Notes: generated by a model not told the origin, from the letters alone. Positions 1 to 5,128 are shown, numbered from the stretch's first letter. The stretch is 5,286 bases of DNA from CAYSPU01 sp964432995 (GCA_964432995.1 CAYSPU010000336.1:1-5286), one strand, 5' to 3'. Made by a program: numbers and translations.

Positions 1-59
1 GTTGGGAGGTTCAGGGTTCACGGTTGGGAGGTTCAGGGTTCACGGTTGGGAGGTTGGGG
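1..59. repeat. 22-bp tandem repeat at window edge
   Basis: A 22-nt unit beginning GTTGGGAGGTTCAGGG and ending TTCACG occurs exactly at 1-22 and 23-44. A third copy starts at 45 and diverges after GTTGGGAGGTT. The first base of the window is the first base of a unit, so the array probably continues upstream. The unit is close to three heptads plus one base (GTTGGGA, GGTTCAG, GGTTCAC, G), in keeping with the heptad make-up of the sequence that follows. Open frames through it (MGGSGFTVGR-type peptides) are simply translated repeat, not genes. Confidence 0.9.
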
Positions 60-63
60 CGAC

Positions 64-102
64 GGAAGGCGGAGGGCGGAAGACGGAGGACAGAGGACGG
101 AG
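64..102 (+). repeat. GGAGGAC heptad array A
   Basis: Units of exactly 7 nt run GGAAGGC, GGAGGGC, GGAAGAC, GGAGGAC, AGAGGAC and a partial GGAG, about 5.6 copies. The G/A positions vary most, while the terminal C is constant. The strand is purine rich. Confidence 0.9.
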
Positions 103-122
103 CCGCAGAGGTCGGAGGTCAG

Positions 123-185
123 CTCAATCCTCAATCGAAAATGCTCGATCCCAAATCCCCAATCAGTCCGGCATTGAGGATTGAG
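123..185. repeat. 13-bp perfect inverted repeat in heptad DNA
   Basis: CTCAATCCTCAAT (123-135) is the exact reverse complement of ATTGAGGATTGAG (173-185), with a 37-nt spacer. Both arms are made of heptads (CAATCCT, CAATCGA; TTGAGGA, TTGAGGG), and the spacer also reads in 7-nt steps (AAATGCT, CGATCCC, AAATCCC, CAATCAG). It could form a hairpin in RNA or a cruciform in DNA. A looser version of the same arrangement occurs at 1400-1450 (CAATCCT followed by two AGGATTG). Confidence 0.85.
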
Positions 186-189
186 GGTC

Positions 190-233
190 AAATGCGGAAT
201 GCAGAATGACCCTATCTCCGATCTCCCATCTCC
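190..233 (+). repeat. GAATGCA and GATCTCC heptads
   Basis: AAATGCG, GAATGCA, GAATGAC occupy 190-210 in 7-nt steps. TATCTCC, GATCTCC, CATCTCC occupy 213-233. Both unit types reappear elsewhere: GAATGAA-type at 332-366 and inverted at 5072-5092, and ATCTCC-type just upstream of both start codons (419-432 and 1642-1655). Confidence 0.8.
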
Positions 234-242
234 GACCGAAAA

Positions 243-305
243 ACCACGAAAGACACGAAACACACGAAAGAGGAGAGACGCGAATTTCGCGAATTACCGC
301 GAATG
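243..305 (+). repeat. 63-bp nonamer core, copy 1
   Basis: Seven consecutive 9-nt units: ACCACGAAA, GACACGAAA, CACACGAAA, GAGGAGAGA, CGCGAATTT, CGCGAATTA, CCGCGAATG. By hand alignment, 58 of 63 positions match copy 2 at 1505-1567. It contains the odd palindrome CGCGAATTTCGCG (279-291). I recognise this type of motif as recurrent intergenic sequence in Verrucomicrobia-like genomes. That is recollection, not a search result. Confidence 0.9.
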
Positions 306-331
306 ACGGGCCGTAAGGAGAGGAGAGAGGG

Positions 332-366
332 AAATGCAGAATGAAGAATGGAGAATGAAGAATGCG
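332..366 (+). repeat. GAATGAA heptad array
   Basis: Five 7-nt units: AAATGCA, GAATGAA, GAATGGA, GAATGAA, GAATGCG. It follows a purine-rich GGAGAGGAGAGAGG stretch at 317-330. An inverted relative (CATTCTC, CATTCTG, CATTTCC) lies at 5072-5092 after the TPR gene. Confidence 0.9.
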
Positions 367-368
367 CC

Positions 369-417
369 GTCTTCCGTCCTCTGACCTCTGACCTCCGTCG
401 TCCGTCGTCCGTCGTCC
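369..417 (-). repeat. Inverted GGAGGAC-type heptad array B
   Basis: Seven 7-nt units on the + strand: GTCTTCC, GTCCTCT, GACCTCT, GACCTCC, then GTCGTCC three times. Their reverse complements (GGACGAC, GGAGGTC, AGAGGAC, GGAAGAC) belong to the same family as array A, so the two arrays form opposed ends of the composite element. Two further heptads (AATCTCC, TAGCTCC) lead almost to the exosortase ATG, and the TAG within them (426-428) closes the exosortase frame upstream. Confidence 0.9.
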
Positions 418-440
418 CAATCTCCTAGCTCCCAACTGCC

Positions 441-1409
441 ATGTCGCTCTCCCGCCCATCCCGGTTCACGGTCGCTCTCGGCATCGCGGCGCTGCTGTTT
501 CTCCTGCCACTGGCGCACTGGGCCATCTACGCCTGGAATTCCGGCGGCGGGTCGTATGTCCTGACGGTTCCCGTCGTCGTCGCCTACCTTGTGCGCCTGC
601 GTTGGAAGGAGGGCGCGATTGCCGCGGCTCCTTCTCCTTTCTCCTCTCTCCCCTCTCTCTTGTGTCTGCTCCCGATTGCCGGCGGCGCCATCGCGCTCGC
701 GCTCTGGTGGTTCATTCCCGTCACGGGGCGCAGCAACTGGCACATCATGCTTCCGACCCTGGTCTTTGTCCTGAGCGTTGTGGGCGTGGGCGGTTGGCGG
801 TTCGGTTGGTTGATTTTGTGGCGGTTGCAGTTCCCGGTCGTGTTTCTCTTCCTGATGGTGCCGGTGCCGACTCCGGTCATGGACTGGTTCGAGGTTCTCC
901 TGCAGCACGCCTCGGCCGAGGTGACCCACCTGCTGTTTGTGGTCGCCGGCATTCCCTTCTCCCGGGAAGGAATGTCCTTCATTCTGCCGACGATCACGCT
1001 CGAGGTGGCCAAGGAATGCAGCGGCGCGCGTTCGACCCTGGTGTTGTTCGGCACGGGTCTGCTCGGCGGCTACCTCTTCTTGCGTCGGCCCTGGAAGCGG
1101 TGGTTGCTCGCGATGGTCGCCTTGCTGCTCGGTATCCTGCGCAATGGATTTCGGATTCTGCTGATCGGCTGGCTCTGCGTAAAGGTCGGCCCGCACATGG
1201 TCCACGGCCCGGTTCACAATCGCAGCGCAACGGCCTTCTTCGCGTTGTCGCTGGTTCCCCTCTTGCTCCTTCTGGTTTGGCTGCGGCGCGGGGAAAGGGC
1301 GGCGAGAGACAAGGAGCCGGAGGACGGAGGACGGAAGACAGAAGACGGAGGACGGAGGACGGAGGACGGAGGTTGCATAGATCCGGAATCCCAAATCGAC
1401 AATCCTTGA
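441..1409 (+). CDS. xrt: Exosortase/archaeosortase family transpeptidase
   Basis: A 322-residue multi-pass inner-membrane protein. Exosortases are intramembrane cysteine enzymes thought to cleave C-terminal PEP-CTERM-like sorting signals during export. About eight hydrophobic segments are visible, near residues 11-31, 38-52, 70-92, 102-118, 123-143, 196-214, 220-247 and 263-281. The family signature is complete and in order: ECSGAR with probable nucleophile Cys193, RNGFRI with Arg238, and a His after it (His259 in VHNRSATAFF, or His255). No EpsI domain is fused, and no EpsI gene lies next door. ATG 441 is the first start after an in-frame TAG at 426-428; there is no Shine-Dalgarno. Residues 63-75 come from a 34-nt pure pyrimidine run (628-661) in the loop before segment three. 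The tail from about residue 292 (EDGGRKT, EDGGRRT, EDGG) is translated intergenic repeat. The subtype and its target motif cannot be assigned. Confidence 0.9.
   Translation: MSLSRPSRFTVALGIAALLFLLPLAHWAIYAWNSGGGSYVLTVPVVVAYLVRLRWKEGAIAAAPSPFSSLPSLLCLLPIAGGAIALALWWFIPVTGRSNWHIMLPTLVFVLSVVGVGGWRFGWLILWRLQFPVVFLFLMVPVPTPVMDWFEVLLQHASAEVTHLLFVVAGIPFSREGMSFILPTITLEVAKECSGARSTLVLFGTGLLGGYLFLRRPWKRWLLAMVALLLGILRNGFRILLIGWLCVKVGPHMVHGPVHNRSATAFFALSLVPLLLLLVWLRRGERAARDKEPEDGGRKTEDGGRRTEDGGCIDPESQIDNP
1319..1372 (+). repeat. GGAGGAC heptad array C, inside the exosortase 3' end
   Basis: Units are GGAGGAC, GGAGGAC, GGAAGAC, AGAAGAC, GGAGGAC, GGAGGAC, GGAGGAC and a partial GGAGG, about 7.7 copies with no indel. 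Because 7 is not a multiple of 3, the reading frame returns every 21 nt, giving the seven-residue peptide repeat EDGGRRT in the exosortase tail. Confidence 0.95.
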
Positions 1410-1471
1410 TCCCGAATCCCTAATGATTGGCCGTTGAGGATTGAGGATTGGGGATTTTGCATTGGGGATGT
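1381..1471 (+). repeat. ATCCCAA to AGGATTG heptad run
   Basis: Thirteen consecutive 7-nt steps: ATCCGGA, ATCCCAA, ATCGACA, ATCCTTG, ATCCCGA, ATCCCTA, ATGATTG, GCCGTTG, AGGATTG, AGGATTG, GGGATTT, TGCATTG, GGGATGT. The first half (ATCC-type) is roughly the reverse complement of the second (GGAT-type), so the block is an imperfect inverted repeat. The exosortase TGA (1407-1409) falls across the fourth and fifth units. Confidence 0.85.
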
Positions 1472-1504
1472 AGAATAGCGAGAGCTCCGAACTCCGACGA
1501 AGAA

Positions 1505-1567
1505 ACCACGAAACACACGAAAGGCACGAAAGCGGAGAGACGCGAATTTCGCGAATTCCCGCGAATG
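1505..1567 (+). repeat. 63-bp nonamer core, copy 2
   Basis: Seven 9-nt units: ACCACGAAA, CACACGAAA, GGCACGAAA, GCGGAGAGA, CGCGAATTT, CGCGAATTC, CCGCGAATG. It is colinear with 243-305, with five substitutions and no gaps. All five substitutions fall in the first two bases or the last base of a unit. Confidence 0.9.
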
Positions 1568-1585
1568 CCGGATGCCTTGCGGCAT
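1565..1585 (+). repeat. Small hairpin segment with inverted copy downstream
   Basis: A 21-nt segment that can fold as ATGCC-TTGC-GGCAT (1572-1585), with an alternative outer pairing ATGCCG/CGGCAT (1565-1570 with 1580-1585). Its reverse complement matches 5054-5074 at 20 of 21 positions. The two copies bracket the TPR gene in opposite orientation, much like REP-type palindromes. The function is unknown. Confidence 0.7.
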
Positions 1586-1605
1586 GGCCCCGAGCTCTCA
1601 GTCCC

Positions 1606-1655
1606 GTCCTCCGTCGTCTGTCCTCCGCCCTCCGTCCTCCCCATCTCCTATCTCC
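1606..1655 (-). repeat. Inverted GGAGGAC-type heptad array D
   Basis: On the + strand the units are GTCCTCC, GTCGTCT, GTCCTCC, GCCCTCC, GTCCTCC (1606-1640), then, one base later, CATCTCC and TATCTCC (1642-1655). It is the inverted partner of array C and stands about 75 nt before the TPR gene, matching the position of array B before the exosortase. Confidence 0.9.
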
Positions 1656-1685
1656 TCTGCGCCGCTCTCCTCTCCTCCGACCTCC

Positions 1686-1709
1686 GCCGTGCCGCCGTGC
1701 CGCCGGGCG
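1686..1709 (+). repeat. 8-nt tandem repeat in TPR gene leader
   Basis: GCCGTGCC occurs twice in tandem (1686-1701), followed by the related GCCGGGCG (1702-1709). The following 21 nt, up to the start codon, show no purine-rich ribosome binding site and no convincing -10/-35 pair. Confidence 0.7.
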
Positions 1710-1730
1710 TGTAGTCCGTAGAACTTCTTC

Positions 1731-4700
1731 GTGATCTCCGACGCCGTTTCCGCTACATTCCGCGCTGTGACGACGAACTACAGATCGTTCCCTTGGGTTC
1801 CCGTTCTTCTGGCGGTGGTGCTTCTGGCGGGCTGCTCGAAGCAGGCGAAGAAGGAGGGTCACCTCACCCGCGGCGACGAGGCGTTCCAGGCCGGCGACTA
1901 CGACCGCGCCCGGATCGAGTACCTGAACGTCCTGCGCCTCGAGTCGACGAACCTCGTCGCGGTCCAGCGCCTCGGAACGATCTACCTCGAGAGCGGGCAT
2001 TTGCTGCAGGCGGCGCCGATGATCGGCCGGGTTTGTCAGGTGGATCCGGCGAACCTCGATTTCCAGGTCAAGATGGCCCAGTTGCTCGCCGCCGCCGGCG
2101 ATTTCGGCGGCGCCCGGTCCAACGCCCTCCGGATTTTGCCCCAGGCAGCCACCAACGACGATTTGGTCCTCCTGCTGGCCGAACTGCCCGGGCGCCCCGA
2201 AGACATCCAGAAGACTCGCAGCGCCTTCGATGGCGTCCGCCGCCAAGTGGGGGAAAAGGCGCTGTATCACGTCGTCGACGCCATCTACGCCTTGCGCGAC
2301 AGGGACCGTCCGAAAGCGGAGGCGTCCCTCCAGAAGGCGGTGAACCTCGACCCGAAATCGGCGGTCGCTCACTTCATGGCGGGCAACCTCCTCATCGGTC
2401 GCACCAACCTGGCCGCCGCGGCGCAGGAACTGAAGCTCGCCGCCGACCTTTCGCCCCTGCGTTCGGCGCGACGCGTGCGCTATGCCGAGTTCCTCCTGCG
2501 CACCCAGCGGCGCGACGAGGCCGTCCAGTACCTCGAGGATCTGTCCAAGCGCGCGCCGGACTATCTGCCAGCCCTGGCGACGCAAGCGCAGTGGGCCTTT
2601 GCCGAACGCCGCCTCGACGAATGCAAGAAGCTGACGGAGGCCATTCTCAGCCGCTACCCGGCGCATCTCGAGGCCCGCCTGTTGCGATCGCGGATCATGG
2701 TGTCGGAGGGCAATGCCGCCAAAGCCGTCGAAGAACTCGATGGTCTCACCAAGATCTACGGTCGGGTGCCGGACTTCCGCTATCAACTTGCCGCGGCCCA
2801 CTTGCTCAACAAGGACCCGGCCAAAGCCATGGCCAGCCTCCAAGCCGCCCTCGAAGTCGACCGCGACCATCCGGAATCCGTTCTTCTCCTGGCCCGCATC
2901 CACCTCGGTCGGGGCCAGTTCGACGACGCCGTGCGGCTCCTCGAGGGCTTCCTCAAGACCCGTCCCGACGTCCAGACCGCCTATGTGCTCCTGGCCATGG
3001 CCCAGCGGGATCGGGGACGGCTCGACGATTCCCTGGCCGTCTATCGTTCGTACATGAACAACTTCCCCAAGGACCCCGATGGTCCCTACCTGAGCGGAAT
3101 TGTCCTCCGCCAGCAGAAGAAGCCGAAGGAAGCGCGCCAGGCCTTCGAGCAAGCGCTCCAGTTGGATCCGAAGCACCTGGCCACCGTCGCCCAGTTGGTC
3201 GAACTCGATTTCGAAGCCAAGGACGCGGCTTCGGCCCTGCGCCGTTCCGAGGCGGCCGCCGCCGCGATGCCGGACAAGGCGGAGCCGCTCTACCTGGTCG
3301 CCCGCGTCTACTTGGCCAACAACGATCGCGCCAATGCCGAACTCCGCCTCCGCAAGGCCATTGAGCTCAACCCGGAGTTCCACGAGGCCTACCTCGCCCT
3401 CGCGCAATCCTACGTCCGCGCCGGCGATCCGACGAAGGCCCTGAAGGAATTGGACGCATTGCTCGACAAGAACCCGAAGGACAGCGCAGCGCTGATGCTG
3501 CAGGCGGCCATTCACAGCGAACGCGGCGACCACCGCAAAGCACGGGACGCCTACGAAACGTTGCTCCAGGCGCGACCGGATTTCAGCCCCGCCCTCAACA
3601 ACCTGGCCTATCTCTATGCCGAGTACATGGACGACCCTGCCCGCGCCTACGCCCTCGCCCAACGGGCGCGCACGTTGCTCCCGCGTGATCCCACCGTCGC
3701 CGACACCCTCGGTTGGGTGCACTACAAACGCGGGGAGTATGCGGAGGCCCTGCGGCTCCTGCTCGAAGCCGCCGAACGCCTGCCCGCCCAGCCCGAGATC
3801 CAATACCACCTCGGCATGACCTACTACATGCTCGCGCAGCCCGGCCCCGCCCGCGCCGCCCTGGAGCAGTCCCTGGCGGGCGATAGTGCCGATCGCCCCT
3901 GGAAGGCCGAAGCCAGCAAACGCCTCGCTGCCCTGCAGACCGACACCGGCAGCCCGACCGCCGACTCGGTCCCGCGACTCGAGCAGGCCGTCAAAGAGAA
4001 TCCCAACGATCTCCTGGCCCTGACCCGCCTCGCGGAAGCGTACGAACACCAGCGGGCCTATGACAAAGCGCGGACCGCTTGCGAACAGATCCTCAGGTTG
4101 AACCCGAAGTCGGCCGCCGCCAACATCCAGCTCGCGCGCCTCAATGCCGAGCAGTTCAACAACCCCGCCGAGGCCATCCGCTTCGCCCGACGCGCCCGCG
4201 AGCTCGCCCCCGACGATGCCGAGGTGGCCCTCACGCTCGGGCGCCTGGCCGGTGAAGCCGGCGACCATGCCTGGGCCATGAACCTCCTCCAGGAAGCCGC
4301 TCGGAAGCTCGGCGAACGCCCCGATGTCCTGCTTGAGTTCGCCCAAGCCAGCTACCTCCTGGGGAAGGTTGAGGAAGCGTCACAGCAGGCGCAGAAGGCG
4401 ATGAAAGCGGCGGCCTCCGGACCGGTGTTCGACAGCGCCCGCCAACTCGAGGGCCTGATCCAAACCTATCGCACCCCGGCCGCCGGGGCCGCCACTGAAC
4501 CCCAACTCAAGGCCCTCCTCGCCGCCAACCCCAACCACGTCCCCGCCCTCGTCGCCATGGCGCGTCTCCAGGAACAACAGAATCGCTTCGACGACGCCCG
4601 CGATCTCTACGAACGCGTCCTCACTCGCGCCCCGCAGTTCGCTCCCGCTCGACGCCAACTTGCCCTCATCTACGCCGAACGCCTCAAAGACGACCGCAAG

Positions 4701-5006
4701 GCCTACGAGCACGCCGTCAAAGCCCGCGAGTCGTTCCCCACCGACCCGCTCCTGACGAAGACCCTCGGGGTCCTCGTCCAGCGCCGCGGCGACTACCGCT
4801 ACGCGGTCCAGTTGCTGCAGGAAGCCGGACGCGCCCTGCCCAAGGACGGCGAGGTCTACTACTCCCTCGGCGTCGCGCAGCTCCAGCTCAAGCAGACCAA
4901 GGAAGGCACCGAGGCGCTGACCAAGGCCCTCGAGTTGGGACCGCAGGCGGCCTACGCCGCCGACGCGAAACGGCTGCTGTCCACCGCCACCCCGGCGGGC
5001 CGATAG
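1731..5006 (+). CDS. TPR-repeat lipoprotein, PrsT-like (PEP-CTERM system type)
   Basis: A 1091-residue exported lipoprotein. A hydrophobic signal (about residues 21-33, WVPVLLAVVLLAG) ends in the lipobox LAGC, with Cys35 as the lipidated residue. Ser at +2 favours the outer membrane by the Lol rule. From about residue 41 to 1083 it is nearly all TPR: roughly 25-30 helical hairpins, such as AFQAGDYDRARIEYLNVLRLE and YKRGEYAEALRLLLEAAERLP. No enzyme domain is seen. TPR solenoids bind proteins, and in exosortase/PEP-CTERM loci such lipoproteins accompany exopolysaccharide genes; a scaffold role here is inference. Residues 581-1091 hold a 176-residue super-repeat, making the protein longer than I would expect for the family. 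GTG 1731 follows an in-frame TAG (1719-1721). GTG 1767 would give a compact 22-residue signal and is equally plausible. Neither has a Shine-Dalgarno. The gene starts 321 nt after the exosortase stop, so co-transcription is uncertain. Confidence 0.9.
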   Translation: MISDAVSATFRAVTTNYRSFPWVPVLLAVVLLAGCSKQAKKEGHLTRGDEAFQAGDYDRARIEYLNVLRLESTNLVAVQRLGTIYLESGHLLQAAPMIGRVCQVDPANLDFQVKMAQLLAAAGDFGGARSNALRILPQAATNDDLVLLLAELPGRPEDIQKTRSAFDGVRRQVGEKALYHVVDAIYALRDRDRPKAEASLQKAVNLDPKSAVAHFMAGNLLIGRTNLAAAAQELKLAADLSPLRSARRVRYAEFLLRTQRRDEAVQYLEDLSKRAPDYLPALATQAQWAFAERRLDECKKLTEAILSRYPAHLEARLLRSRIMVSEGNAAKAVEELDGLTKIYGRVPDFRYQLAAAHLLNKDPAKAMASLQAALEVDRDHPESVLLLARIHLGRGQFDDAVRLLEGFLKTRPDVQTAYVLLAMAQRDRGRLDDSLAVYRSYMNNFPKDPDGPYLSGIVLRQQKKPKEARQAFEQALQLDPKHLATVAQLVELDFEAKDAASALRRSEAAAAAMPDKAEPLYLVARVYLANNDRANAELRLRKAIELNPEFHEAYLALAQSYVRAGDPTKALKELDALLDKNPKDSAALMLQAAIHSERGDHRKARDAYETLLQARPDFSPALNNLAYLYAEYMDDPARAYALAQRARTLLPRDPTVADTLGWVHYKRGEYAEALRLLLEAAERLPAQPEIQYHLGMTYYMLAQPGPARAALEQSLAGDSADRPWKAEASKRLAALQTDTGSPTADSVPRLEQAVKENPNDLLALTRLAEAYEHQRAYDKARTACEQILRLNPKSAAANIQLARLNAEQFNNPAEAIRFARRARELAPDDAEVALTLGRLAGEAGDHAWAMNLLQEAARKLGERPDVLLEFAQASYLLGKVEEASQQAQKAMKAAASGPVFDSARQLEGLIQTYRTPAAGAATEPQLKALLAANPNHVPALVAMARLQEQQNRFDDARDLYERVLTRAPQFAPARRQLALIYAERLKDDRKAYEHAVKARESFPTDPLLTKTLGVLVQRRGDYRYAVQLLQEAGRALPKDGEVYYSLGVAQLQLKQTKEGTEALTKALELGPQAAYAADAKRLLSTATPAGR
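3471..5003 (+). repeat. Coding super-repeat: 176-residue unit, almost three copies
   Basis: Blocks start at Asn-Pro of residues 581, 757 and 933 (nt 3471, 3999, 4527), a constant 528-nt step; the third is cut short at residue 1091. Anchors keep the 176 spacing without gaps: the AE dipeptide ending at 631, 807 and 983, and the TLG tripeptide at 659, 835 and 1011. By hand, 36 of 93 residues match between blocks 1 and 3 (residues 623-715 with 975-1067), and 33 of 93 between blocks 1 and 2. Since 176 is not a multiple of the 34-residue TPR period, and the poorly helical linkers (around 725-750 and 900-925) recur in register, this is a block duplication, not just TPR similarity. The divergence implies it is old. 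Confidence 0.85.
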
Positions 5007-5012
5007 GAAAAC

Positions 5013-5037
5013 GGAGGACAGAGGACGGACGACGGAG
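5013..5037 (+). repeat. GGAGGAC heptad array E
   Basis: GGAGGAC, AGAGGAC, GGACGAC and GGAG begin six bases after the TPR stop codon. Orientation matches arrays A and C. As with array C, the array sits directly at the 3' end of a gene. Confidence 0.85.
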
Positions 5038-5071
5038 CTGGGAGATGAGGGCTATGCGGCAAGGCATCCGG

Positions 5072-5128
5072 CATTCTCCATTCTGCATTTCCTTTTCTCC
5101 CCAATCCCCAACGACCAAATGATTGGGG
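5072..5128. repeat. Inverted-type heptads with 8-bp hairpin
   Basis: Eight 7-nt steps: CATTCTC, CATTCTG, CATTTCC, TTTTCTC, CCCAATC, CCCAACG, ACCAAAT, GATTGGG. CCCCAATC (5099-5106) is the exact reverse complement of GATTGGGG (5121-5128), with a 14-nt loop, about 95 nt after the TPR stop. No T-run follows, so it is a weak candidate for an intrinsic terminator. The CATTCT heptads are the opposite orientation of the GAATGAA array at 332-366. The nonamer core is absent from this third gap. Confidence 0.7.

Larger units (their letters stand above)
64..417. repeat. Composite heptad/nonamer repeat element, copy 1
   Basis: The whole gap before the exosortase gene is a mosaic of short-period repeats. 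In order it holds: a GGAGGAC-type array on the + strand (64-102), ATCCCAA/GGATTGA-type heptads with a 13-bp inverted repeat (123-185), GAATGCA heptads (190-210), GATCTCC-type heptads (213-233), a 63-bp nonamer core (243-305), GAATGAA heptads (332-366), and a GTCGTCC/GTCCTCT array that is the inverted counterpart of the first array (369-417). The same order of the main modules recurs at 1319-1655. No protein-coding gene or structured RNA family is recognisable here. It ends 23 nt before the exosortase ATG. Whether it is a mobile element, a regulatory UTR or passive satellite-like DNA cannot be told from sequence alone. Confidence 0.75.
1319..1655. repeat. Composite heptad/nonamer repeat element, copy 2
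   Basis: The gap between the two genes, plus the last ~90 nt of the exosortase frame, repeats the module order of 64-417: a GGAGGAC array (1319-1372), ATCCCAA/GGATTGA heptads (1381-1471), the nonamer core (1505-1567), and an inverted GTCCTCC array (1606-1640) with ATCTCC heptads (1642-1655). Instead of the GAATGAA array it has a short hairpin segment (1565-1585), an inverted copy of which lies after the TPR gene. The core is about 92% identical to copy 1, while the flanking heptads share type and phase but not exact sequence. No gene is seen in 1410-1730. Confidence 0.75.

Noticed and set aside
2..459. Several short frames on both strands in the first 460 bases
   Set aside because: They translate the tandem repeats and the nonamer core (for example REIRVSPLSC-type peptides on the minus strand, which appear again from copy 2). 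No conserved protein is evident.
602..1423. Overlapping 273-codon + frame within the exosortase gene
   Set aside because: It is a shadow frame with low-complexity Arg/Ala/Pro composition and no membrane segments, while the 441-1409 frame has a full family signature.
64..1655. CRISPR array
   Set aside because: Repeat units are 7 or 9 nt with no unique spacers of uniform length, and no cas gene is present.
1448..1714. 88-codon + frame between the two genes
   Set aside because: It lies across the nonamer core and heptad array, and its peptide (KHTKGTKAERREF) is translated repeat.
1793..3364. 523-codon + frame inside the TPR gene
   Set aside because: It is an off-frame translation rich in Arg, Pro and Gly with no TPR pattern, whereas the 1731 frame is continuous TPR.
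294..4346. 1350-codon open frame on the minus strand
   Set aside because: It runs antisense through both real genes and the repeat gap. It is open because GC-rich TPR codons rarely give stops on the opposite strand. The product has no recognisable domain, and part of it is translated heptad repeat (PPSSVLRPPSSVF).
5099..5128. Intrinsic terminator for the TPR gene
   Set aside because: The stem is only 8 bp with a 14-nt loop and no T-run after it, so it is listed only as an inverted repeat.
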